A stretch of 64,000 nucleotides of DNA from Neptunomonas japonica DSM 18939 (lineage in GTDB: Bacteria > Pseudomonadota > Gammaproteobacteria > Pseudomonadales > Balneatricaceae). The DNA is taken from assembly GCF_000422765.1 (NCBI RefSeq), contig NZ_AUGR01000002.1, positions 310,001-374,000 of the forward strand, read 5' to 3'. Position numbers and translations under genes: made by a program. Below, in pieces: positions 45,201 through 53,769 of this stretch (position 1 is the stretch's first letter; each line of letters starts with the position of its first letter). The notes beneath the pieces are model-generated. The model had not been told where the DNA came from. It saw nothing but the letters and a program-made list of their open reading frames with translations, and did not search any database.

Positions 45201-45352
45201 CGGTTGCTACCGCTATTGTCTGTGGATTAGCCTTTTCCACTGTTCTTACATTGTTTGTCGTGCCACTGTTGTATCGTCTGTTTATGGGGCGCTCCCCTAA
45301 AAACAAGAGGCGCAACGCAGGGTTGATTGAAAAGGCAATGGTGAGGGTATAA
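42236..45352 (+). CDS. RND family inner-membrane efflux transporter
   Basis: 1038 residues, the normal AcrB-type length with 12 membrane segments in two halves. The proton-relay aspartates are present in GMLVDDAVVVVEAI near 400. N-terminal LPRQQDPTINFNWIAVTTALPGASAQDVE matches the porter domain start of HAE1-type pumps. Exports drugs or solvents with proton exchange; substrate not predictable. It pairs with the adaptor upstream and ends convergent to the EAL gene. Confidence 0.94.
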   Translation: MLARLLNNHVLANLTFVLVLLIGTIAYMLLPRQQDPTINFNWIAVTTALPGASAQDVELRVTNPLEDAVRNIADIRFVSSNSREGISSMLIRFEDIDERTFDKHVSSIRREIQNAERDLPAESTEPYILEITSSNAFPSAMLAITAVSDDDNLRQQAENIRKDLERIKGVDRIDPVALDDPELQVNLDLDELQSLGLSPMQVSNSVALWFKDVSAGSVNVGDQSWLVRLEGRNAAPDQVKQIPLVGSEGDIRLDRIAEVVSGHEKPTQLARLNGRPAVMMAILKKESANTLELIESVKAYMAERNELEVQAGVRLELIDDQTVPTSEAITLMQNNASIGLLFVLLVAWLFLGLRIALLTAIGIPFILAGTFWVLWGMGETLNVVALLGVVIVLGMLVDDAVVVVEAIYYRLQHGDSPMDATLSALREVAQPVSTAVLTTMAAFLPLMLLPGILGDFMRVIPMVVTIALAISLFEAFWMLPAHVLVAKISLDKPSRTQLLRQSMTRKIQRFYIRTLLKTLRRPVITLVSMVMLFVGSIGLIASGQIKMDFFAADPLRLFYVNIQMPPEIPLERTLEKVLEVEQIVKAHLNAEDVRAVASYAGQMFTEMEPFFGDQYGQILVGLQPKTEQNRSVDEIMEAMRAEVMRVAGPVRVSFLRMAGGPPVSKPISVKVRGNDYAEISHAARDMQQMLLDLPGVKDIGDDAANGRMAMTLKPDYRAITAAGINPSEVLRTLQLLVDGEVVADMQSRGKKLEVRVRAQPKPYQNIDDLLAFRLPDAQGSMIPLSSLVYADYQMSIGNIRHYNFRRAITVEADIEEGGMDTVQANAWLLSHWDEEYKPRYPNINLDFSGELDDIQESMDAIALLFLFGAGLMYLILGTQFSSYWQPFMIMATVPMAFTGVVLGLWVTQNPLSLFTLYGVVALAGIAVNAAIVLISAANQRLESGMSVLHATLYASRRRVIPILITSLTTIAGLFSLATGLGGHSLIWGPVATAIVCGLAFSTVLTLFVVPLLYRLFMGRSPKNKRRNAGLIEKAMVRV

Positions 45353-45397
45353 ACATGCTCGTTATTGATGCAGTAGATGTTCAGAAATCTTTATCAC

Positions 45398-47029
45398 TCA
45401 CTTACGTCTTGAACCATCGTAATTAAATAACTCCGGGAGCGACTCTGCCGACATAGGTTTTCCGTGGAACCAACCTTGTTGTATGTCGACATCCATCTCT
45501 TGTAATTGAGCCCACTGTGACTCGGTCTCGACTCCTTCAGAAACGGTTGCCAGCTTGAGTGTTTTGGCCAAGTTGATAATGGTTTGCAGAACATCCGCAT
45601 TGACAGAATCAGTACCCATCGAGGCGATGAAGCTCTTATCAGCTTTTAAAATACTAACGGGTAAGGAGCGTAGGTAACTCAAGCCGCAATATCCCGTACC
45701 AAAGTCATCTATCGCAATGGGTATGTTTGCTTTGTTTAAGCGCTCTAATGCTTTGCGTATCTGACTTGATTCTAATTCTAGCATCGTACTTTCAGTAATC
45801 TCTAATACCAGACCGGGTATCTGTTCACGAAATGAAAAGAACTCGTTGAGGCTATCTTCATTTAGTAAATGACAAGCCGCGATGTTGATATGCACCAGAC
45901 AATTTGGGCAATGTTTAATGAAGGGGGCTAGGTCTTTAGTACTTTGTTTCAACTGTTGGCTAGTCATCTGCATTAATAGGCCGGATTGTTCTGCCTGTGG
46001 AAGAAACGTAAGCGGCATACGTAATCCATCAACAGGGTGGTTCCAGCGGACTAATGCTTCAACGCCAACCAATTGTCGGGTGCGTGAGTCAACGAGAGGT
46101 TGGTATACAGAAAAGAACTCGTTGTTACGGATAGCTTTTTTGAGCTGAAGAGTCGGATTGGTCAGTTGTCGTTGGAAGAATGCACTACAAACATACAGAA
46201 AGATAAAGAGGCTAAAAGCTTCCAAATACCAAGTGTGAGGAATGTCATTAACCCCTTGATAGAGGATCTCTTGATCTTCGCTAATGGCAACACTTAGGCT
46301 GGGCAATGTTAATAAGGGCAGTAATATGACCGACTGCTTACGACCATTATCAAATACTCCTTCGACAAGGCGAGAAGATTGAATAGGGAATCTTACCGGT
46401 GTTGGTTTAAGTGGCAGACTATAACGACCATTTATTGCAATAGGTACGCCGCTCTTAGTGTCTATTAATGCCGTAAAGCCTTTGGTGCTTGTATGGTTGC
46501 TATGGTTGCGTAATTGGTCTTTGAGCCAGCTAATTCGAAATAGAGCGTTTACTTCCCCTTTGTTCTCGGTCGTTCTAGCTAAAACAAAGGTAGGCTGTTG
46601 CATAAACTCTACAGTTAACGGGCCTAGAAAGCGTAATCCGTAGGCATCTGGAGGCTTAGATACTTTTATACTATCTCTGACTTTCTCCCAACTGGTGCAG
46701 AGTAATGTTCCATAGCGGTCAACAAAGCCTATTTCTACGATTTGGGGTAGTGCAAACAACATACTACGGACTTTGAAAAGAGTGTTTTTATCACAGTTTC
46801 CATGAAAAGTTTCTATTGAAAATAGGGCATTATTGATTGAGCTAAAGTTTTGATCGAGCCAATCAGCAACTAAAACTGCTTCATTGCGCAGAGATTCACG
46901 ACGAGATTTTTTTTCATCTTCTATCTGCTCGACTATGAACGAGGCGCTGATCAAAACTGTTAGCGTTAAGCTAATGAGCAGGGGAGGCAAGTAGGTTTTA
47001 AAGGTTGCCCAATTAACCTGAATGTTCAA
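45398..47029 (-). CDS. CSS-motif EAL phosphodiesterase (c-di-GMP)
   Basis: 543 residues. A first membrane segment (about 12-30), a periplasmic CSS-type sensor domain with LLCTSW near 110, a second membrane segment near 272-288, and a cytoplasmic EAL domain. All catalytic residues are seen: EALVRW near 323, HINIAA, EITEST, DDFGTGY, LKADKSF, SEGVE and the DIQQGW Gln. It should be an active c-di-GMP phosphodiesterase under periplasmic redox control, by analogy to other CSS-EAL proteins. Convergent with the RND gene. Confidence 0.92.
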   Translation of the reverse strand: MNIQVNWATFKTYLPPLLISLTLTVLISASFIVEQIEDEKKSRRESLRNEAVLVADWLDQNFSSINNALFSIETFHGNCDKNTLFKVRSMLFALPQIVEIGFVDRYGTLLCTSWEKVRDSIKVSKPPDAYGLRFLGPLTVEFMQQPTFVLARTTENKGEVNALFRISWLKDQLRNHSNHTSTKGFTALIDTKSGVPIAINGRYSLPLKPTPVRFPIQSSRLVEGVFDNGRKQSVILLPLLTLPSLSVAISEDQEILYQGVNDIPHTWYLEAFSLFIFLYVCSAFFQRQLTNPTLQLKKAIRNNEFFSVYQPLVDSRTRQLVGVEALVRWNHPVDGLRMPLTFLPQAEQSGLLMQMTSQQLKQSTKDLAPFIKHCPNCLVHINIAACHLLNEDSLNEFFSFREQIPGLVLEITESTMLELESSQIRKALERLNKANIPIAIDDFGTGYCGLSYLRSLPVSILKADKSFIASMGTDSVNADVLQTIINLAKTLKLATVSEGVETESQWAQLQEMDVDIQQGWFHGKPMSAESLPELFNYDGSRRK

Positions 47030-47561
47030 ACTGGTAATCCGCCTACATTAGTTATTAGGAATGAACGTGTCGATATTCTCACCAAACTTTACGGACAGCA
47101 TTAACGATAGTTAATAGGTTTGCAATAACCTGGTGTATTTTAAATAATTACCAATTGTTTTCAGCTTCATTAGAATAGCTCTGCACAGCTTATTTTTATG
47201 TGTCGGGTTTAAGCTGAAGAGCTGGTTGACTGGTTTTCAATGTTATTTTTTGAGTGTTATTGATTCAGTTTCTTTATTTTGCCGGAATAAGTAAAGCGTG
47301 TTGAGCACACGTGAACGACCTTGGTGTTGTGGGCTAAATGTCGAATAAAACGAGTGTCTAGTGATGAGTTGTCGTTAACCATAATGTGAGTTAGATATAT
47401 GGGATGAGTTGATGAACTTTTATTTTGGGATTTTGTCCCCATAGTATGAAGATGAATGCTCCTGCTACCAACTACAATGCTTGTAGAGGGTGTAAGGCCA
47501 TATGCTAATAAGTGATTTAAGTATCAATGCGTTAGCAAATTATTGTATTAAGTGGGAATAA
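47030..47561. other. 532-base AT-rich intergenic region
   Basis: The region lies between the divergent EAL and DUF475 genes and must hold both promoters. No conserved gene, tRNA or strong repeat was found. A minus-strand ORF at 47257-47442 has no ribosome site or recognisable product. A short dyad CGTGT and ACACG (47298-47312) is the only symmetrical feature. Confidence 0.4.
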
Positions 47562-48590
47562 TTGATTTTGGAAAATTTAAAGTACTTTACCGGCAGCTTT
47601 ATCGTAACGATTGTCGGCCTGATTTTGGCTTTGGTCGTTGGAGGTCCAAGTGCGCTCTTCATCGTAGCAGTACTGGCTGTATTGGAAGTATCACTATCCT
47701 TTGATAATGCCGTGGTAAACGCTACGGTGCTGAAAGATATGGACGCAGTATGGCGTCGACGTTTCCTTACGTGGGGGATACTCATCGCTGTTTTTGGTAT
47801 GCGTATTGTGTTCCCTGTGCTTATCGTTAGCATTTTGGCTGGCGTGTCACCGTGGGGAGCGATGGATATTGCCATCAATTCACCTGAGCAATATGCCGCT
47901 GTGATGACAGAAGCTCATGTATCTGTTATGGCCTTTGGCGGTGCATTTTTGATGATGGTTGGTTTTTCATTCTTTTTCGATGACGATAAAGATCACTGGA
48001 TTCCAATGATTGAAAAGCCGCTGGCACAATTGGAGAAAATGAAATTTGCAGCAGAGTTGCTAACGCTAGTACTCATTGCTGCTGTCGCTCTATTTATGTT
48101 GCCTGAGGCTGATAAAAAGACATTTGCATTGTCCGGTATAGCTGGTGTTACGACTTTTTGGGTCATGCACCAACTTACTGCTTTTATGGAACGCCGAGAG
48201 CAGGCCCGCGTTGCTACGCATGCGGCTAAAAGTGGTGCCGCTATGTTTATTTATTTGGAATTACTAGATGCGTCTTTTAGTTTAGACGGCGTCATAGGTG
48301 CATTTGCGATCACTACAAACCTGTTCATTATTGCTATTGGTTTAGGTATTGGCGCAATGTTTGTACGCTCGCTGACTATTCTCTTAGTAGAGAAAGATAC
48401 CTTGTCTGAATACGTGTACCTCGAACATGGTGCTTTTTATGCCATAGTAGCGCTGGCTATCATGATGTTTTTAAAGACCTTTTTGCATATACCAGAAGTA
48501 GTGACGGGTTTTATAGGTGCAGGTCTTATCGGTGTGGCATTTATTCACTCGCAAATGCTTAAATCAAAAGAAAGTAAAAGCAGTGTATAA
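47562..48590 (+). CDS. DUF475 / TerC-superfamily integral membrane protein
   Basis: 342 residues, nine or so membrane segments. TerC-type metal-site signatures are EVSLSFDNAVVNA near 43 and DASFSLDGVIGAFAI near 237, plus FFDDDKDHW. It starts at TTG 47562 or, better spaced from GGGA (47554-47557), at TTG 47568. TerC-like proteins export Mn or other metal ions and occur with TerD proteins. It opens the Ter gene island and is read in the same direction as all of it. Confidence 0.88.
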   Translation: MILENLKYFTGSFIVTIVGLILALVVGGPSALFIVAVLAVLEVSLSFDNAVVNATVLKDMDAVWRRRFLTWGILIAVFGMRIVFPVLIVSILAGVSPWGAMDIAINSPEQYAAVMTEAHVSVMAFGGAFLMMVGFSFFFDDDKDHWIPMIEKPLAQLEKMKFAAELLTLVLIAAVALFMLPEADKKTFALSGIAGVTTFWVMHQLTAFMERREQARVATHAAKSGAAMFIYLELLDASFSLDGVIGAFAITTNLFIIAIGLGIGAMFVRSLTILLVEKDTLSEYVYLEHGAFYAIVALAIMMFLKTFLHIPEVVTGFIGAGLIGVAFIHSQMLKSKESKSSV

Positions 48591-48701
48591 ATAAATATAA
48601 ATGATGGGTCGCTATTTAGCTTTTGATTAGGTAGTTTTTGCTGAATTATGGTCATCGTACTAAACACTTAACTGATTAATTAATGAGTGAAGGATATATA
48701 A

Positions 48702-49307
48702 ATGTCTATTTCTTTAGAGAAAGGTCAGCGGATTAGCTTAGAAAAAAATGGTTCAGGGTTAGATAGGGTTTGCGTAGGTGTCAACTGGGGCGCTATTGAG
48801 AAAAAAGGCTTTTTCGGTACGAAAAAAGTTGCCGTTGATCTAGATGCAAGTATTGGCCTATACACTGAAGGTAAAGACTTAGCTGATATCGTATATTTTG
48901 GTCAACTGAAAAGTAAAGATGGTTCTGTAGTTCACAGCGGTGATGACAGAACTGGAGATTTAGACGGCGATGATGGTTTAGATAACGAGATCGTATCTGT
49001 CGAGCTAGGAAAGGTGCCCGCGAGCGTTAAAAGTATCGCTATCGTCTTGAATAGCTACCAGGGACAAGATTTTGCCAGTATTCCGTTTGCTAGTGTGCGT
49101 CTTTATGAAGGTACGCCAAGTCGAGTAGACAATATTATTGCAAATTATAATATCGCTCATGAAGACAAGTTTAACGGCTCTGTTTCTATGGTGTTAGGTG
49201 TACTTTACCGCCATAACAGTGCATGGAAATTTCGTGCTGTTGGCGAGCCGACTGCTGATAAAAAGTTAGAGAAGTTGTTCGAAACAGTCGCGGCTAACTA
49301 TTTATAA
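48702..49307 (+). CDS. TerD family protein (TerZ-like)
   Basis: 201 residues. TerD fold with Ca-binding residues in VDLDASIGLY near 46 and DDGLDNEIVSVEL near 89-101, and the closing LYRHNSAWKFRAVGE motif. TerD proteins bind calcium and take part in stress responses to tellurite, colicins and phage. A KKGFFGTKK insertion near 35-43 is seen in TerZ/TerF-type members. ATG follows AAGGATATA. Confidence 0.9.
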   Translation: MSISLEKGQRISLEKNGSGLDRVCVGVNWGAIEKKGFFGTKKVAVDLDASIGLYTEGKDLADIVYFGQLKSKDGSVVHSGDDRTGDLDGDDGLDNEIVSVELGKVPASVKSIAIVLNSYQGQDFASIPFASVRLYEGTPSRVDNIIANYNIAHEDKFNGSVSMVLGVLYRHNSAWKFRAVGEPTADKKLEKLFETVAANYL

Positions 49308-49335
49308 TTAATCGCTGATTTTTGGGAGCACCAGA

Positions 49336-50463
49336 ATGGCAATAACACAGCTAGTAGCAGGGCAAAACATTTCTATCCCTAGTGACCGTGCTTATTGCTT
49401 TTCGTTGCATATTGCTAATTGGCAGTGGGGTGTTGTTGTCTCTAGAGAAAATGCTCCTGTGAGCCTTTTAGAGTCGATAGAAGGTGTTTCCACTCGAGAT
49501 AATAAGTTGTTACTTAACTTACCTGATATTCCAGAGGGTGTAGAGAAGCTAGCAGTTTATATTGCGGCTAATAACAATAGCTCAGCAGGCTCAACTGCTG
49601 ACATGTCGGCAAGCCTGAGTGATTTGGTTGGTGCTGATGAATTTGCCAATATTGATATTTCTCATCAATTAACAGGTCAGACGGCAGTTAGTTTAATTGA
49701 AGTGTATCGTCGTAATGGTGCTTGGAAAATACGCTGTGTATTGCAAGGCTATCAAGAAGGGTTGCCGAAATTACTAGAAAGTTTTGGTTTTACCCGTGAT
49801 TCATATGCGTCTGCTGTATCTAAAGTTTCAACGACAGTAAGCGCACCTATTGAGCAAAACGCTACGCAAATACAAGTTAGTCGGTCACCAGTTAATCAAA
49901 ATTATGGTGATGCTAGTATTACCCTTGTATGGAAGTCTGGCCGAGGCAATTTACGATCAGCGGCGCGCTATTTTATGGGTGAAAATTTCAAACCTGTATC
50001 GGACTTACGCATTGGTTGCTTCTATGAATTAGAAAATGGCCAGCGGGGTATTGTGTATAGCTTTGACGAAAGCTTAGAAGGTTCATTTGATGGCGTTCCT
50101 TATATTAAGGCAAACCGAGCAGAGAATGAGCATTGGGAGCAGTTGCTTATTAACGAACGCTTTCGTCATAAGCTGAACAGGTATTTAGTCTTTGTTAGCA
50201 TGATGGACGCTCATGATAGCTGGGAAGCCCTTAGTGTAAGCGTTGATTTTCAGCTGCCGGGCTTAGCCGCGAAGAAGCTGTCGCCGACGACGCTCATGTC
50301 AAAGCCAATCTATGCGGTTGCTATGATTGATTTTAATGATGACCAAACAAAAGCCACACCACTGAATGAGTATTTTCAAGATCTTGCTGAAATGGATCGT
50401 GCTTTTGCTTGGGGATTGCCGTGGCGGTGTGAAAATAATTCTGATAATGAGGATCAAACATGA
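49336..50463 (+). CDS. TerA-like protein
   Basis: 375 residues. The N-terminal 155 form a TerD-like domain that keeps the closing motif VYRRNGAWKIRCVLQGY but lacks the DxDxS calcium residues, so it is degenerate. A linker (about 160-190) leads to a TerA C-terminal domain (ARYFMGENFKPVSDLRIGCFYELENGQRG). TerA proteins scaffold TerD and TerB in the Ter complex. ATGA overlap with terB. Confidence 0.85.
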   Translation: MAITQLVAGQNISIPSDRAYCFSLHIANWQWGVVVSRENAPVSLLESIEGVSTRDNKLLLNLPDIPEGVEKLAVYIAANNNSSAGSTADMSASLSDLVGADEFANIDISHQLTGQTAVSLIEVYRRNGAWKIRCVLQGYQEGLPKLLESFGFTRDSYASAVSKVSTTVSAPIEQNATQIQVSRSPVNQNYGDASITLVWKSGRGNLRSAARYFMGENFKPVSDLRIGCFYELENGQRGIVYSFDESLEGSFDGVPYIKANRAENEHWEQLLINERFRHKLNRYLVFVSMMDAHDSWEALSVSVDFQLPGLAAKKLSPTTLMSKPIYAVAMIDFNDDQTKATPLNEYFQDLAEMDRAFAWGLPWRCENNSDNEDQT

Positions 50464-50912
50464 GTTTTTCTAATTTTATGTCGACAATTAAGCAAAAATC
50501 AAATGAGCTTAAGGGCGAAGTTTTAAAGTTTAAAAACAAAAAATTTCTTAATGCCGCTACCGCAGGAACGGCATTAATTGCACGTGCGGATGGAGACGTG
50601 TCCTCTGAAGAAAAGAAAAAAATGCTGAAAATCATTGAAAGCAATGATGCACTATCAGTATTTAAAACTTCAGATGTGATTGAGGCGTTTAACGGCTATT
50701 TAGGCAATTTTGAGTTTGACGAAGATGTAGGTGAATCTAAAGCTTTTGAAGCACTAAATTTGCTGAAAGGTGATGATGTTGCATGCCGTACAGTAATGCG
50801 TCTTATCTTATCAATTGCAGCTGCAGATGGCGTATTTGATGATGATGAGAAGGTTGTTGCTCGTAAGGTAGCACTTGAACTAGGTTTAGACCCTGCAGGT
50901 TTTGAACTGTAG
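50460..50912 (+). CDS. terB: TerB family tellurite-resistance protein
   Basis: 150 residues of all-helical TerB fold. Two similar metal-binding motifs occur: IARADGDVSSEEKKKM near 40 and AAADGVFDDDEKVVARK near 120. TerB binds TerC at the membrane side and links it to TerD-type proteins. It overlaps the TerA-like gene by 4 bases. Confidence 0.92.
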   Translation: MSFSNFMSTIKQKSNELKGEVLKFKNKKFLNAATAGTALIARADGDVSSEEKKKMLKIIESNDALSVFKTSDVIEAFNGYLGNFEFDEDVGESKAFEALNLLKGDDVACRTVMRLILSIAAADGVFDDDEKVVARKVALELGLDPAGFEL

Positions 50913-51081
50913 CCTTTAAACAACAAAATATTATTTATGATGTCATTGCTGTGCTGCACGCATTAAAGGGCCACAGCTAAGGGGTATTGTAAATATGAGA
51001 AGAATGAATAAGTTGGACAATATTTAACCTGTCCATGTTTCAGTGACGAAAATACACAAACGTAATCAGGAGTTTTATAAC

Positions 51082-51660
51082 ATGGGTGTATCACTACAGA
51101 AAGGCGGTAACGTTTCACTAGAGAAAGTGGCTCCAGGCATGACTAAAATGCTATTAGGCTTGGGCTGGGACTCACGTGCTACAGATGGCACGGACTTTGA
51201 CTTGGATGCATCTGTATTCATGGTTGGTGATGATGGAAAAGTACGCGGCGATGGTGACTTCATTTTTTACAACAACCTGAAATCAGCGTGTGGCTCTGTT
51301 GAGCACACTGGTGATAATACAACAGGTGAAGGTGACGGCGATGATGAGTCTGTTAAAGTAGATTTGAGCCTAATTCCTGCTGATGTAAATAAAGTTATCG
51401 TGGGTGTTACTATTCATGATGCTGAAGCTCGCAACCAAAACTTTGGGCAAGTCTCTAACGCTTTCATCCGCGTTGTAAACCAAGAATCTAATGCGGAAGC
51501 CGCTCGTTACGACTTGTCAGAAGATTACTCTACTGAGACGGCATTGGTTTTTGGTGAACTATACCGCCACAATAGTGAATGGAAATTCAAAGCTATCGGT
51601 CAAGGTTTTGCTGGTGGTCTTAAGCCAATGGCACAGCAGTATGGTGTTAATGTAGGTTAA
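51082..51660 (+). CDS. terD: TerD family protein (TerD/TerE)
   Basis: 192 residues from ATG 51082 (CAGGAG 51067-51072). The full calcium set is present: [10 protein letters not shown] near 41 and [14 protein letters not shown] near 83, and the [16 protein letters not shown] end. This is the canonical, probably most abundant, TerD. A 169-base gap before it suggests its own promoter, and an intrinsic terminator follows. Confidence 0.95.
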   Translation: MGVSLQKGGNVSLEKVAPGMTKMLLGLGWDSRATDGTDFDLDASVFMVGDDGKVRGDGDFIFYNNLKSACGSVEHTGDNTTGEGDGDDESVKVDLSLIPADVNKVIVGVTIHDAEARNQNFGQVSNAFIRVVNQESNAEAARYDLSEDYSTETALVFGELYRHNSEWKFKAIGQGFAGGLKPMAQQYGVNVG

Positions 51661-51680
51661 TCTTGGCGTTGTGACGTATA

Positions 51681-51703
51681 AGCAGTCTTCGGACTGCTTT
51701 TTT
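51681..51703 (+). terminator. intrinsic terminator after terD
   Basis: AGCAGTC (51681-51687), UUCG-type loop TTCG, GACTGCT (51692-51698) and a run of six Ts. A textbook terminator that splits the Ter island into the terD part and the PRTase-HAD-StiP part. Confidence 0.93.
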
Positions 51704-51875
51704 ATAGCTTAAGCGGTCAGCACTCAGCTGCTTATCTTATTTTAATAGCATGGTAATATTGATCAGATTCTAATATCGCTATAGCCGTAGCGATATAATG
51801 ATCACCACGTACTGTTCATCTCGCTTTAGTAAATCGCTCGCTCGTGTGTAGCCTAGCTGAAGCATCTTTTTAAAT

Positions 51876-53024
51876 ATGGAATTTGTCACTATGCTAAACC
51901 GATGCGATGTTGAATTGCAGACTGGCCTGCTGCAAATATCGGTTCACAATGCGCGCTATCCGCTTGAAAAATTACTCACCTTTGGTGCACGTCAGAACCC
52001 TAAACGCCGCTACTTATTTATTTCTAAGGTATTAGGGAAGTATGTTCCTTGCCTGCCTAGCGATATGCGTGAAACTTATCAAACGTTAGCGAAAGCCGTT
52101 AGACAGTCGCTATTGTTGCACAGTAATACTTGGGTTTTAGGTGTTGCAGAAACAGCAACGGGCTTGGGAGCTGGTGTTGCTCAAGAGTTAAAACGAAGCG
52201 GTTTGCAGAAGGTGATTTATAGTCACACGACACGGTGTGATTTGGATCGGGATATCGGTTTTTCGATCACAGAAGCACATAGCCACGCACCTTCGCATTT
52301 AATTTACCGTCTTGATAGCACCTTAGCAGAACAGCAGGTTGAGTCTGTTGTTATAGTCGATGATGAAATAAGTACCGGAAAAACGCTAGAGCAATTAAGC
52401 CAAAAATTGCAGCAAAACCTTTCCCAATTGAAGGCAATCGTATGGGTCAGCTTAGTTAATTGGTTATCATTAGAGCAACGAGAAGCGTATCGACAAGCCT
52501 ACCCTCAGCTATCATTTACATTTATTAGTTTATTGGACGGCAGTTATCGCTTTTATGCCGATGAGCAGTTTCCACTCCAGTTACCCGATAAAACCGCCAG
52601 TGGTATTAGTAGTGCAAACAGTAGGGAGGATATTGGCAGAACAGGATATTTAGCATCGGAAGAGCCTGAAGTGTTCTTTTATACTCCGCAGGGTGCCCGG
52701 CTGGATATCAATCAGCTCAATTCTGCTGAAAAGTACACGGTCATCGGCACGGGTGAGTTTACATTTCAACCTTTCTTATTTGCAGAAGGTCTTCAAGAGC
52801 AAGGCGTAGATGTTGTTTTTCAATCTACTGGTCGCTCACCGGTTCTGGAAGGGGCGGGAATAACGAGCAAGCAAAGTTTTTTCGATGAGGCCCAGAGAGG
52901 CGTTTATTATTTATACAACCTGCAAAAAAATCGACAAGCCATTATTTTATATGAAACACATGAGCAGTATTTCTCTTGTCCATTTCGCTTAAAACTCAAT
53001 GCTATAACCGCTATTCTCAATTAA
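51876..53024 (+). CDS. phosphoribosyltransferase with TRSP domain (Ter-associated)
   Basis: 382 residues. An N-terminal PRTase domain (about 30-215) has the PRPP-loop motif VVIVDDEISTGKTLEQL near 160 and WVLGVAETATGLG near 87. A C-terminal TRSP domain (about 255-380) carries FTFQPFLFAEGLQEQG and the STGRSPV motif it is named for. These pairings are known only from Ter stress-response loci, where the enzymes are proposed to make or modify a nucleotide-like metabolite. Confidence 0.85.
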   Translation: MEFVTMLNRCDVELQTGLLQISVHNARYPLEKLLTFGARQNPKRRYLFISKVLGKYVPCLPSDMRETYQTLAKAVRQSLLLHSNTWVLGVAETATGLGAGVAQELKRSGLQKVIYSHTTRCDLDRDIGFSITEAHSHAPSHLIYRLDSTLAEQQVESVVIVDDEISTGKTLEQLSQKLQQNLSQLKAIVWVSLVNWLSLEQREAYRQAYPQLSFTFISLLDGSYRFYADEQFPLQLPDKTASGISSANSREDIGRTGYLASEEPEVFFYTPQGARLDINQLNSAEKYTVIGTGEFTFQPFLFAEGLQEQGVDVVFQSTGRSPVLEGAGITSKQSFFDEAQRGVYYLYNLQKNRQAIILYETHEQYFSCPFRLKLNAITAILN

Positions 53025-53040
53025 TTTTAAGGGTATTTGT

Positions 53041-53769
53041 ATGTCGATCGTTGTTTTTACTGATATTGATGACACCTTGATTCAAACAAAAAGAAAGTGC
53101 GAAAGTGGTGTAGAGATGGCGGTTACTGCCATTGATAAAGACGCTCAACCCGCCTCTTTTTCATCTGTCGAACAATTGCATTTTTACAATCTGTGTAATG
53201 ACCAACGACTGATTCCTGTTACTGGGCGAAATAAAGAAGCATTAGATCGAGTGTCTTTATCTTTTAGCACGTATAAGGTAATTGACCACGGTGCCATTAT
53301 TCTTAATGAAGAAAACGAAGTTGAAGCTGATTGGTTACAGGTACTTACTCAAGAGAGTAGCCAATGGCAGGAAATATTAGACAGTTATGTGGAAGAGGTG
53401 TTGTCCATCATTGCGGAGCAACAGTTATCACTTCGGTGTCGTGTCATAAGTGATTTTGGTTTCCCTTGTTATATATCGATTAAAGGCGAGCCTACAGATC
53501 TTACTAAGCTAGAGGGAGTTGCTGAGCGTTTTTGTCAGCAAGCGGGGAATGCTCGAGTACATGTCAACGGAAATAATATGGCTCTTTTACCCCCTTATGC
53601 CTGTAAAAAACGGGCGGTGGAGTTTTTACAGAAAATACTAATCGCTCACCAAAGCAATTTATTATTTCTTGGCGTTGGCGATAGTACGAGTGATTTGGCT
53701 TTCATGTCATCTTGCCATTTTCAAGTCATCCCTTCGGTTAGTCAGATTAGCCAAGATAAGTTGTTATGA
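53041..53769 (+). CDS. HAD-superfamily hydrolase (Ter-associated)
   Basis: 242 residues. HAD motif I is FTDIDDTLIQT at residues 5-15 (nucleophile Asp7), motif II VTGRNKE near 60, and the C-terminal GVGDSTSDLAFMSSC motif. It resembles sugar-phosphate phosphatases of the Cof/SPP type. In Ter loci this protein is taken to dephosphorylate the PRTase product. It overlaps the next gene by 4 bases. Confidence 0.85.
   Translation: MSIVVFTDIDDTLIQTKRKCESGVEMAVTAIDKDAQPASFSSVEQLHFYNLCNDQRLIPVTGRNKEALDRVSLSFSTYKVIDHGAIILNEENEVEADWLQVLTQESSQWQEILDSYVEEVLSIIAEQQLSLRCRVISDFGFPCYISIKGEPTDLTKLEGVAERFCQQAGNARVHVNGNNMALLPPYACKKRAVEFLQKILIAHQSNLLFLGVGDSTSDLAFMSSCHFQVIPSVSQISQDKLL

Noticed and set aside
47257-47442. 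Minus-strand 61-codon ORF in the long intergenic region
   Set aside because: No ribosome site, no recognisable product, low-complexity composition.
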